This document shows, one piece after another, positions 17,186 to 28,959 of a stretch of DNA of 64,000 nt (positions are counted from its first letter, which is position 1; each line of letters begins with the position of its first letter). The position numbers were made by a program, and so were the translations under genes. The notes under the pieces were generated by a model. The model made no database searches, had not been told where the DNA came from, and saw only the letters and a program-made list of their open reading frames with translations. Origin of the DNA: Thalassobaculum fulvum (GTDB lineage Bacteria; Pseudomonadota; Alphaproteobacteria; Thalassobaculales; Thalassobaculaceae); contig NZ_BMZS01000003.1 in the NCBI RefSeq assembly GCF_014652915.1, positions 248,001-312,000 of the forward strand, read 5' to 3'.

Positions 17186-17839
17186 ATGGTGCGCTACGTC
17201 ATCGTCGATACCGGCGCCAGCCGGTCGTTTCCGGGCCCGCACCCGTTCCTGGAGCGGGCTTCCGCCGACGGCACCGTCACCGTCCTTCTCGGGGCCGGCG
17301 CCGTCGCGGCCTACAGGCCCGACCCGTCCAAGGCGGCGATCCTGGTCGAGCTCGGCACCGAGTGCCTGGGCGAGGCGACCGGTGAGAACGCCGGCCTCGA
17401 GGGTTCCAACACCGTCGGCTTCGCCCGCTTCCGCCTCGGCGACGGCGACCCGTCGGACCTGGTCGAGCTGGTCCGCCAGCCGGCGACCGACCCGGCCTCG
17501 GTCGAGGTCGCGCGGGCGATCCTGGAGGAGGCCGGGCTGCAGGTCTCGGTGTGCAGCGACTTCGCCGGCCGGATCCTCGACCGGCTGATCCGGCCCTACT
17601 ACAACGAGGCGCTGACCCGGCTCGACGAGGGGCTGGCCAGCGCCGCCGACATGGACCTGACGGTGAAGCTCGGCCTCGGCTATCCCGAAGGCCCGATCGA
17701 GTTGCTGGAGCGCACCGGCCTGCACCATCACCACGACGTCACCAAGGCGCTGTTCGAGACCTACGGCACCCGCCACTACGCGCCGGCCCGCCGGGCGGTG
17801 GTCGCCAAGCGTCGGGCGGAGCGGGAGGCTGGCGAGTGA
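17186..17839 (+). CDS. Hydroxyacyl-CoA dehydrogenase C-terminal-domain protein without an intact NAD domain
   Basis: A 217-residue protein starting 1 bp after the previous stop. Residues about 115-205 match the helical C-terminal domain of 3-hydroxyacyl-CoA dehydrogenases (FAGRILDRLIRPYYNEALTRLD, KLGLGYPEGPIELLERTGLHH). The N-terminal about 110 residues lack the GxGxxG turn and the catalytic His/Glu block, so it is unlikely to be an active dehydrogenase alone. It may pair with the upstream full-length enzyme as a dimerisation or substrate-binding partner. Its stop overlaps the next start (GTGA). Confidence 0.7.
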   Translation: MVRYVIVDTGASRSFPGPHPFLERASADGTVTVLLGAGAVAAYRPDPSKAAILVELGTECLGEATGENAGLEGSNTVGFARFRLGDGDPSDLVELVRQPATDPASVEVARAILEEAGLQVSVCSDFAGRILDRLIRPYYNEALTRLDEGLASAADMDLTVKLGLGYPEGPIELLERTGLHHHHDVTKALFETYGTRHYAPARRAVVAKRRAEREAGE

Positions 17840-18978
17840 CGGCTCCGCGCAAGCCGCTGGCCGGCGTCCGGGTCCTGGACTTCTCGACCCTGCTGCCGGG
17901 GCCGATGGCGACCCTGATCCTGGCCGAGGCCGGGGCCGACGTGATCAAGGTCGAGCGGCCCGGCAGCGGCGAGGAGATGCGGCACTACCCGCCGAAGGTC
18001 ACCGCCGACAGCGGCGTCAACTTCGCCCTGCTGAACCGCGGCAAGCGATCCCTGGCGGTCGACCTGAAGAGCGACGACTCCATTCGTTTGATCAAACAGT
18101 TGATTCCCGATGTTGATGTTCTGATCGAGCAGTTCCGGCCGGGCGTGATGGACCGGCTGGGGCTCGGCTGGGAGACGCTGAAGGCGATCAACCCGGCGCT
18201 GGTGTACTGCTCGATCACCGGCTGGGGCCAGGACGGACCGAAGGCCCAGGTGGCGGCCCACGACCTCAACTACATGGCCGAGACCGGGGTGCTGAACCTG
18301 GGGGCCGACCGGGCCGGCGACCCGGTGGTGCCGCCGGTGCTGGTGGCCGACATCGGCGGCGGTACCATGCCGGCCGTCATCTCGATCCTGCTGGCGCTGC
18401 GCGAGGCCGAGAAGACCGGCGAGGGCGCGCATCTCGACGTCGCCATGGGCGACAACCTGTTCGCCTGGGCGTACTGGGCGCTCGGCGAGCGGGCGGTCGG
18501 CCGGCCCGACCCGCGGCCCGGTGGCGAGCTGGTGACCGGCGGCTCGCCGCGCTACCAGGTGTACCGCTGCGCCGACGGCCGCTGGCTGGCCTGCGCGCCG
18601 CTCGAGCAGAAGTTCTGGCTGAACTTCTGCCGGGTCATCGGCCTGCCGGAGGGGCTGGTCGACGATTCCCGCGATCCGGCCGCCACCATGGCGGCGGTGC
18701 GCGACATCATCGCCTCCAGGCCGAGCGGGAACTGGCTGGCGGCGTTCGAGGGTGTCGACGCCTGCGTGACCCTGGTGAAGTCGATCGGCGAGGCCGCCGG
18801 CGATCCGCATTTCCAGGCCCGCGGCCTGTTCCGCGGGGCGATGCCGGCGGGGGCCGAGACGCTGACTCCGCTGCCGCCGCCGATTGCGCCGATCTACCGC
18901 GACCCGGAGGGTGGCCCGGAAGGTGGCTGGGGGTTCCCGGCCCTCGGCGACGCCAACGACGACCTGATCGGGGACTGA
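17836..18978 (+). CDS. CaiB/BaiF family protein, alpha-methylacyl-CoA racemase-like
   Basis: A 380-residue family III CoA-transferase fold protein. GTG 17836 overlaps the upstream stop. The N-terminus PLAGVRVLDFSTLLPGPMAT and DVIKVERPG are the family hallmarks. The centre reads AHDLNYMAETGVL and later VADIGGGTM; these match the His and Asp positions used for proton transfer in alpha-methylacyl-CoA racemase, more than the Asp-anhydride site of formyl-CoA transferase. It may epimerise or transfer CoA to an alicyclic or branched acyl group. Transferase activity cannot be excluded. Confidence 0.8.
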   Translation: MTAPRKPLAGVRVLDFSTLLPGPMATLILAEAGADVIKVERPGSGEEMRHYPPKVTADSGVNFALLNRGKRSLAVDLKSDDSIRLIKQLIPDVDVLIEQFRPGVMDRLGLGWETLKAINPALVYCSITGWGQDGPKAQVAAHDLNYMAETGVLNLGADRAGDPVVPPVLVADIGGGTMPAVISILLALREAEKTGEGAHLDVAMGDNLFAWAYWALGERAVGRPDPRPGGELVTGGSPRYQVYRCADGRWLACAPLEQKFWLNFCRVIGLPEGLVDDSRDPAATMAAVRDIIASRPSGNWLAAFEGVDACVTLVKSIGEAAGDPHFQARGLFRGAMPAGAETLTPLPPPIAPIYRDPEGGPEGGWGFPALGDANDDLIGD

Positions 18979-18979
18979 C

Positions 18980-19966
18980 ATGCACGCCGTGGTGATGCGG
19001 GCCTTCGGGCCGGCGGAGAATGCCGAGTTCGTCGCGCTGCCGGATCCGGTGCCGGGACCCGGCGAGGTCGTGGTCCGGACCCGGGCGGCCGGCGTGAACT
19101 ACCCGGACCTGCTGGTGGTCGAGGGCCGCTACCAGCACAAGCCGCCGTTGCCGTTCACGCCGGGCAAGGAACTGGCCGGCGAGGTGCTGGCGGTCGGCGA
19201 GGGGGTGACGGCCCCGGCGCCCGGCGACCGGGTGATGGTCCAGGTCGAGTACGGGGCGTTTGCCGAGCAGGTGGTGGCGCGGCCGGAGCAGTGCTTCCTT
19301 CTGCCCGACGCGGTGCCGTTCGACGACGCGGCCGCCATGGGGCTGGTCTACCAGACCGCCTGGTTCGCGCTGCGCGACCGTGCCGGCTTCAGGCCCGGCG
19401 AGACCGTGCTGGTCAACGGGGCGACCGGCGGCGTGGGGCTCGCCACGATCCAGCTCGTCAAGGCATTCGGCGGCATCGCGCTGGCCGGCGTGACCACGCC
19501 GTCGAAGGCGCAGGCCGCGCTCGACGCCGGGGCCGACCACGTGATCGATCTGTCGGTCGACAACCTGCGCGACGGCCTCAGGGCGCAGGTCCAGGCCGTG
19601 ACCGACGGCAACGGCGCCGAAATCTGCATCGATATGCTGGGCGGCGATCCGTTCGACGCGGCGATGCGCGCGCTCGCCTGGTGCGGGCGGATGGTGGTGG
19701 TCGGCTTCGCCGCCGGCCGGATCCCGGAGATCAAGGCCAACTACCTGCTGGTCAAGAACATCGCGGTCGCCGGCCTGCAGTGGTCTGACTACCGCGACCG
19801 CACGCCGGCGCTGATGGCCGAGGCCCAAGCCGAGATCTTCCGGCTGTACCAGGAGGGCAGGCTGAAGCCGGCGGTCATGGCGCGGCTGCCGCTCGCCCGC
19901 ATGGCCGAGGCGCTGGCGCTGATTCGTGATCGCAAGGTGGTCGGGAAGATCGTGCTGGAAGCCTGA
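18980..19966 (+). CDS. NADPH:quinone oxidoreductase-like medium-chain dehydrogenase/reductase
   Basis: A 328-residue zinc-free MDR protein. It contains AAGVNYPDLLVVEGRY and FTPGKELAGEV near the N-terminus, and the Rossmann turn VLVNGATGGVGLATIQLVKAFG in the middle, with no structural zinc Cys cluster. Relatives reduce quinones or enoyl-CoA/enones with NADPH; the AcuI-like acrylyl-CoA reductase branch looks similar. It begins 1 bp after the CaiB-like stop, so it is cotranscribed with the acyl-CoA genes and could reduce an unsaturated thioester or ketone. Confidence 0.85.
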   Translation: MHAVVMRAFGPAENAEFVALPDPVPGPGEVVVRTRAAGVNYPDLLVVEGRYQHKPPLPFTPGKELAGEVLAVGEGVTAPAPGDRVMVQVEYGAFAEQVVARPEQCFLLPDAVPFDDAAAMGLVYQTAWFALRDRAGFRPGETVLVNGATGGVGLATIQLVKAFGGIALAGVTTPSKAQAALDAGADHVIDLSVDNLRDGLRAQVQAVTDGNGAEICIDMLGGDPFDAAMRALAWCGRMVVVGFAAGRIPEIKANYLLVKNIAVAGLQWSDYRDRTPALMAEAQAEIFRLYQEGRLKPAVMARLPLARMAEALALIRDRKVVGKIVLEA

Positions 19967-20042
19967 CCGGCACGCTAAGCTGGCGACCAATTCGGCGAAA
20001 CGGCCCCGACCGGAGCCCGGCCGCACAAGGGAGGCACACGCC

Positions 20043-20615
20043 ATGAGCACGCTCGATCCGAACCGCTTGATCATGACCGGCGAGAACCCGTTCATCCGGC
20101 TGTCCGTCAAGGACGGCGACCCGCTGTCGACCGACGCCAGCTTCTGGCGGGTCATCACCTGTCCCGGCGGCCCCGGCCACGTGCTGTACCTGAAGAGCGA
20201 GCTGACCGGCGACCGCTGGCGGATCTACTCGGACAACATCGCCATGGCGCGGTGGCTGCAGCAGACCGTGCAGGGCATGCTGAACCCGGAACTGGCGGAC
20301 ACCACGATCCCGGTGACCGACGCGGAGTTCTCGAAGTCCGGCGACCCGCGCTACTTCTGGACCGAGCGGCTGGTGTCGCACGACGACGATGTCGAGCTCA
20401 CCTGGTACGACTGCGGCGATCCGCTGCTGATCCACACCCAGCCGAACCAGACCCCGGGCCGGCCGTACGGCGTGTGCACGGTGCTGATCCCGGCGAACGG
20501 CGCCCGGCTGACGGTCAACGGCCAGCAGGCCGCCGGCACCCCGTTCCCGCGCGAGCGCGAGGGCAGGCCGTTCAGCACCTGCGCGCTGGCGTTCTCGGAG
20601 AGCTGGACGGAATAG
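20043..20615 (+). CDS. Uncharacterised 190-residue soluble protein
   Basis: Not recognised. ATG 20043 has GGGAGG about 10 bases upstream. There is no signal peptide or membrane segment. The sequence contains many aromatic residues in short motifs (RWRIYSDNIAMARWLQQTV, WTERLVSHDDDVELTWYDCGDPL) and ends with a beta-rich tail, suggesting a beta-sandwich or jelly-roll. Codon use is like its neighbours, so it is a real native gene. It is separated from the quinone-oxidoreductase gene by 76 bp and converges on lysR, so it is probably the last gene of the catabolic unit. Confidence 0.65.
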   Translation: MSTLDPNRLIMTGENPFIRLSVKDGDPLSTDASFWRVITCPGGPGHVLYLKSELTGDRWRIYSDNIAMARWLQQTVQGMLNPELADTTIPVTDAEFSKSGDPRYFWTERLVSHDDDVELTWYDCGDPLLIHTQPNQTPGRPYGVCTVLIPANGARLTVNGQQAAGTPFPREREGRPFSTCALAFSESWTE

Positions 20616-20618
20616 CGG

Positions 20619-21515
20619 CTACGAGCCCGGCCCGGCGAGGCTCTGCAGGCCGTCGACCACGGCCCGCAGCCCGCGGGTCAGTGGCTTGTCCGGGCGCACC
20701 ACGATCGCCAGCTTGCGGATCAGCGGCGGCTCCAGCGAGCGGGCCACCAGGCCGGGGGCGGTGCGGTCGCCGCGCAGCGCCATGCCCGGCAGCACCCCGC
20801 AGCCGAGTCCGGCGGCCACGATCTCCTTGATCGCCTCGACGCTGCCGAGCTGCATGATCGGCCTGAGCGTCAGCCCGCCGCGGGCGGCCCAGTCGTCGAC
20901 GATCCGCCGGGTGTTGGCGCCGGGCTCGTACAGCACGACCGGCCGGGCCGCCAATGCCTGCGGCGTCACGGTTTCGGGGACCGGGTCCTGGTCGGGCGGG
21001 AAGATCGCCATGAACTCGTCGTCCATCACCGGGGTGACGGCGAAGCCGCGGGCCGGGATCGGCAGGGTGGCGAACGCCACGTCCAGCCGGTTCTCTTCCA
21101 GCAACCGCAGCATCTCGGCGGTGTTGCCGGTGGTGACCACGATCTCCAGGCTCGGGAATCGGGCCTTCAGCGACCGCAGCAGGGGCGGCAGCAGGTAGGT
21201 GCAGGCAGTCGCCCCGGTGCCGAGCCGGACCCGGCCGGCGACCCCGCTGGCATGCTCGGCCAGCGCGTCGAGGGCGCCGGCGACCGCCGCGTCGATGCGA
21301 CGGACGTGCTCGAGCAGAACCAGCCCGGCGGCGGTCGGCGTCGACCGCCGCCCGGTGCGCTCCAGCAGCCGCACGCCCAGGCGCTGCTCGAGCTGCCGGA
21401 CCTGCAGGCTGACCGCCGGTTGCGTGAGGTTCTGGCGCTCGGCCGCGGCCGAGAAGCTGCCGAGCTCGGCGACGTCGACGAAGGTGTGGAGATGGTCGAG
21501 GTTGAGGCCGCGCAT
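20619..21515 (-). CDS. LysR-family transcription regulator
   Basis: A 298-residue regulator. The N-terminal winged helix (about residues 4-63) reads LDHLHTFVDVAELGSFSAAAERQNLTQPAVSLQVRQLE in pieces typical of the family, followed by the linker helix and a periplasmic-binding-protein-like effector domain. Its 3' end lies 3 bp from the convergent unknown gene. Its 5' end diverges from the GNAT gene across 122 bp, so by the usual LysR rule it may control that GNAT/MFS pair more than the acyl-CoA cluster. The effector is unknown. Confidence 0.92.
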   Translation of the reverse strand: MRGLNLDHLHTFVDVAELGSFSAAAERQNLTQPAVSLQVRQLEQRLGVRLLERTGRRSTPTAAGLVLLEHVRRIDAAVAGALDALAEHASGVAGRVRLGTGATACTYLLPPLLRSLKARFPSLEIVVTTGNTAEMLRLLEENRLDVAFATLPIPARGFAVTPVMDDEFMAIFPPDQDPVPETVTPQALAARPVVLYEPGANTRRIVDDWAARGGLTLRPIMQLGSVEAIKEIVAAGLGCGVLPGMALRGDRTAPGLVARSLEPPLIRKLAIVVRPDKPLTRGLRAVVDGLQSLAGPGS

Positions 21516-21637
21516 TCAAAGAATTTCTCATCGAACAGATAAGAAGTCCAAATTTCCATTATCGACAGGACCCACGCCACAATGCGTCCAGGGCCGTCAC
21601 GGACCGACGGCCGGCCTGTCGGGGACCACGTACCGCA

Positions 21638-22206
21638 ATGAGCCTTCTCGAGACCGATCCGGCCGGTGCCGGAGCCAAGTCCCTCGTGCCGACCGTCCGC
21701 GATTCCCGGGACGACGACGTGCCGGGGATGCAGGAGATCTACGCGTTCCATGTGCTGCACGGCCTGGCCAGCTTCGAGGAGCAGCCGCCGTCGGTCGAGG
21801 AGATGGCGCGGCGGCGCGATGCGGTGATCGCCGCCGGCTACCCCCATCTGGTGGCCGAACTCGACGGCGAGGTGGTCGGCTACAGCTACGCCTCCGCCTA
21901 CCGGCCGCGGCCGGCCTATCGGTTCACCGTCGAGAACTCGGTCTATGTGCGCGCCGGTCTGGTCGGCCGCGGCGTCGGCCGCGCGCTGCTGGGCGCGCTG
22001 ATCGAGCGCTGCGAGGCCGGCCCGTGGCGGCAGATGATCGCGGTGATCGGCGACACCGCCAACGAGCCGTCGATCGGGCTGCACGCCGCCTTCGGCTTCT
22101 GCCGCACCGGCACGCTGCGGGCCGTCGGCTTCAAGTTCGGCCGCTGGGTCGACAGCGTCATCATGCAGCGCGAGCTGGGCGAGGGCGAGAGCACGGACCC
22201 ACGGGG

Positions 22207-22210
<4 letters not shown>
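21638..22210 (+). CDS. GNAT N-acetyltransferase, phosphinothricin acetyltransferase-like
   Basis: A 190-residue acetyltransferase. It shows the Pat/Bar subgroup signature: RDSRDDDVPGMQEIYAFHV at the start, ASFEEQPPSVEEM, VENSVYVRAGLVGRGVGRALL (acetyl-CoA pyrophosphate loop) and a terminal HAAFGFCRTGTLRAVGFKFGRW. Members acetylate amino groups of phosphinothricin, methionine sulfoximine or related amino acids with acetyl-CoA. Its stop overlaps the start of the MFS gene (ATGA), so the pair may form a detoxification and efflux unit. The true substrate is unproven. Confidence 0.88.
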
Positions 22211-25986
<3,776 letters not shown>

Positions 25987-26030
25987 GGTCAGGCTCTCGC
26001 TTGAAGGGGGAGTGGGGCGACGGAGCGGCG

Positions 26031-26159
26031 GGTGGGTCCCGGCTCCGTTCCGCCTGCGGCGATCCGGTCCGGGATGACGTCAAAGAGGGAAGCGCCCCTC
26101 CTTGACGTCATCCCGGACGAGACGGCCTGCGCGAGCGGGACGGATCGATCCGGGACCCA
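26031..26159. repeat. Bipartite intergenic palindrome, copy C
   Basis: Between the MetY-like gene and the crotonase gene at 26195. The outer arms pair at 26031-26042 (GGTGGGTCCCGG) and 26150-26159. The inner arms are a perfect 17 bp (GTCCGGGATGACGTCAA 26067-26083 with its complement 26102-26118). This is the third copy of the family seen at 12348 and 14186. Confidence 0.85.
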
Positions 26160-26194
26160 GGAAGAGACGGGCGACGGGGCGACGAGCGCACCCA

Positions 26195-26995
26195 TCACTC
26201 CCCCCGCCACACCGGCTGGCGCTTGGCGATGAAGGCGTCGATGCCTTCCTGGGCGTCGCGGGCCAGCATGTTGCGGGTCATTACCGCGCTGGCGTAGCCG
26301 TAGGCGTCTTCCATCGGCATCTCGAGCTGGGCGTAGAACGCCTGCTTGCCGATCGCCAGGGTCAGCGGCGACTTCGAGACGATCCGGCCGGCCAGCTCGG
26401 CGACGGCGGCGTCGAGCGCGTCGGCCGGCACCACCCGGTTGACCAGGCCCAGGGTCTCGGCCGTAGGGGCGTCGATCGCCTCGCCGGTGACCAGCATCTC
26501 CATCATCTTTTTGCGGCCGATATTGCGGCTGATGGCCACCATCGGGGTCGAGCAGAACAGCCCGATGTTCACCCCCGGCGTGGCGAATTTCGCGGTGTCG
26601 GAGGCGACCGCCAGGTCGCAGCTCGCCACCAGCTGGCAGCCGGCGGCCGTCGCCATGGCGTGCACCCGGGCGATCACCAGCTGCGGGATCCGCGTGATCG
26701 TCAGCATCAGCTCCGAGCACTGCTCGAACAGCGCCTTGAAGAACGGCTCGTCGCTGCGCGAGCGGACTTCCTTGAGGTCGTGGCCGGCGCAGAACGCCGG
26801 GCCGGCGGCCGCCAGCACCACCACCTTGACCGAGCGGTCGCCGGCGATCGCGTCGAGCTCGGCCTTCAGCGCCGCCATCAGGTCGCGCGACAGCGCGTTG
26901 CGCGCGCCCGGCCGGTTCAGGGTCAGGGTGGCGACCCCGTCGCGGTCCTCGCGCAGCAGGATCGGCTCGGCCGCATGGGCTTCGGCTATCGACAT
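26195..26995 (-). CDS. Enoyl-CoA hydratase/isomerase family protein lacking the hydratase glutamates
   Basis: A 266-residue crotonase-fold protein with AGGAG before ATG 26995. The oxyanion segments PAFCAGHDLKEV and ATAAGCQLVAS are clear. The positions of the two hydratase Glu residues are Gln (GCQLVASC) and Gly (TPGVNIGLFCSTP). This is the pattern of the ECHDC3-like group, whose reaction is not established. It should bind an acyl-CoA but probably is not an ordinary hydratase. It stands alone on the minus strand between repeat copy C and the AEC carrier gene. Confidence 0.85.
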   Translation of the reverse strand: MSIAEAHAAEPILLREDRDGVATLTLNRPGARNALSRDLMAALKAELDAIAGDRSVKVVVLAAAGPAFCAGHDLKEVRSRSDEPFFKALFEQCSELMLTITRIPQLVIARVHAMATAAGCQLVASCDLAVASDTAKFATPGVNIGLFCSTPMVAISRNIGRKKMMEMLVTGEAIDAPTAETLGLVNRVVPADALDAAVAELAGRIVSKSPLTLAIGKQAFYAQLEMPMEDAYGYASAVMTRNMLARDAQEGIDAFIAKRQPVWRGE

Positions 26996-27052
26996 GGCGA
27001 TCTCCTCCGTTCGATCCCCACTTTGCGCCGGAAGACAGGGATTGCAACCCGC

Positions 27053-27991
27053 CTACCGCACCTCCAGCAGGGTCAGCACGCCGGCCACGGTCAGCACCGA
27101 CAGTGCGGTCGAGATCAGCACCGCCGTCACCGTGGGCGCGATGCCGGCCTGGTAGCGCTGGGCCATCAGGTAGACGTTGATGCCGACCGGCAGCGACGCC
27201 AGGATCACCGCCACGTCGCGCCACAGCGGGTCGACCGCGAACACGTGGGTCGCCAGCACCCAGACCAGGATCGGGTGCAGCACCAGCTTCAGGACCACGC
27301 CGATTCCGGCCTCGCCGACCGAGCCGGCGATCCGGTAGCCGGCCAGCGACGCGCCCATGGCGAACACCGCGCAGGGCAGGGCGGCCCGGCCGAGGGTCCC
27401 GGTCAGGGTGTCGACCACGTGCGGCAGCGGCAGGCCGGCGATGTTGTAGAGCACGCCGCCGAGCAGGGCGATGATGATCGGGTTTTTGACCAGCCCCTTG
27501 ATCACGTTGACCGGCAGGCTGCGCATGTCCTGGCCGGCGCCGAGGCCGGCCTCGGCCTGGATGGTCACCACCGACAGCAGCTGCCAGGAGTGGAAGGCGA
27601 TGATCAGGAACAGCGGCAGGGTCGCCTGGTCGCCGAGCGCGGTCAACACCAGCGGCACCCCGAGCATCACGGTGTTCGAGAACCCGGCGGTCATCCCCGC
27701 GATCGCCGGCTCGGCACCGCTGCGCCGGAACACCAGGTAGCTGGCCAGGCTGCCGATCAGCCAGGCGCCGTAGCCGCCGCCAAAATACGAGACCAGGTAG
27801 GCCCACTCGATCTGGTGCGGCAACTCGGTGGTCGCCATGGTGCGGAACAGCATGGCGGGGATGGCGAAGTCGAAGACGAAGGACGACAGGCCCTTGGTGG
27901 CCTCGGCCCGGAACCACCCGAGTCGCGCGGCGACGTAGCCGATTCCGACGATGCCGAACACCGGCACGATGATCTCGAGGATGATCTCCAT
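27053..27991 (-). CDS. AEC-family (auxin efflux carrier-like) transporter
   Basis: A 312-residue inner-membrane protein with about ten predicted helices in two five-helix halves. Recognisable blocks are PVFGIVGIGYVAARLGW at the start, FAIPAMLFRTM, and a second-half GINVYLMAQRYQAG. Bacterial relatives (MdcF, MleP) move malonate, malate or other small carboxylates. It is monocistronic as far as the sequence shows, so no substrate can be inferred from neighbours. Confidence 0.87.
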   Translation of the reverse strand: MEIILEIIVPVFGIVGIGYVAARLGWFRAEATKGLSSFVFDFAIPAMLFRTMATTELPHQIEWAYLVSYFGGGYGAWLIGSLASYLVFRRSGAEPAIAGMTAGFSNTVMLGVPLVLTALGDQATLPLFLIIAFHSWQLLSVVTIQAEAGLGAGQDMRSLPVNVIKGLVKNPIIIALLGGVLYNIAGLPLPHVVDTLTGTLGRAALPCAVFAMGASLAGYRIAGSVGEAGIGVVLKLVLHPILVWVLATHVFAVDPLWRDVAVILASLPVGINVYLMAQRYQAGIAPTVTAVLISTALSVLTVAGVLTLLEVR

Positions 27992-28142
27992 GGGCGAGGC
28001 TTACGGGCCGGCCACGGTTCCGACAAGCGTCATTGCCGCAACACGGTCTTGCGGCCGGCCAATTGGTCGGCTGTCATCGGGGCAACATTGACGCGGCGGG
28101 CCCCCCGTCGTACCGAAAAGCCAATCCCCGGGAGGAAGACCG

Positions 28143-28949
28143 ATGCCGCACCTCGAGATCGCCGACGGTGAAAGCCTGTACTACGAGTACGCAGCACCGG
28201 GAGCGGCCGGGAAGACCTTCGTGTTCGTCAACGCGCTGACCGGCAGCTACCAGATGTGGGAAGCGGCGATCGCCCCGAAGCTGCGCGCGGCCGGCTACGG
28301 CACCCTGGTCTACAACTTCCGCGGCCAGGCCGAGAGCCGGACCAAGCCGACGACGCCGCCGACCCCGACCCAGATCGTCGACGACCTGGTGCGGATCTGC
28401 CGGGAGATCGACCCGCCGAAGCCGATCCTGGTCGGCCTGTCGATCGGCGGGCTGTTCGCCGCCCAGGCCTTCGCCAAGGGCGTGCCGGCGGCCGGGCTGG
28501 TGCTGATCAACACCCTGCGCAAGCCGACCGAGCGGCTGGCCTGGATCAACCAGGCGATGGCGCACGGCGTGAAGGCCGGCGGTTTCCGGCTGATCATGGA
28601 GCTGACGCTGCCGATGCTGGTGAACCCGGACAAGCTGGCCGAGATGAAGGCGACGATCCAGACCGGCGAGCCGTACGAGCCGGTCGACCCGAACGACGGC
28701 GGATACCGGCTGATGGTCGAGTCGACGGCGACCGACTGGGACTTCCCGTGGCAGAGCCTGACCCCGCCGGTGCTGCTGACGGTCGGCGCCCACGACCGGG
28801 TGTTCTACGTGGCCGACGACGTCGACGAGCTGGCGGCGCGGATTCCGAACCACACCCGGATCGACTTCCCGGACGCCGGCCACCTGATCCCGGCCGAGCG
28901 ACCCGAGACCTTTACGAAGGCGCTGCTCGATTTCGGCAACACGCTCTGA
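28143..28949 (+). CDS. Alpha/beta-fold hydrolase
   Basis: A 268-residue cytosolic hydrolase with GGGAGG about 8 bases before ATG 28143. The nucleophile elbow is GLSIGG (residues about 99-104), the oxyanion region is FVNALTGS, the acid is probably in VGAHDRVFY, and the catalytic His is in DAGHLIPAERP. A short cap domain lies between strands 6 and 7. It resembles 3-oxoadipate enol-lactonase and other small ester/lactone hydrolases; the substrate is unknown. The HAD gene follows within 10 bp. Confidence 0.87.
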   Translation: MPHLEIADGESLYYEYAAPGAAGKTFVFVNALTGSYQMWEAAIAPKLRAAGYGTLVYNFRGQAESRTKPTTPPTPTQIVDDLVRICREIDPPKPILVGLSIGGLFAAQAFAKGVPAAGLVLINTLRKPTERLAWINQAMAHGVKAGGFRLIMELTLPMLVNPDKLAEMKATIQTGEPYEPVDPNDGGYRLMVESTATDWDFPWQSLTPPVLLTVGAHDRVFYVADDVDELAARIPNHTRIDFPDAGHLIPAERPETFTKALLDFGNTL

Positions 28950-28959
28950 GGTGACGCGC

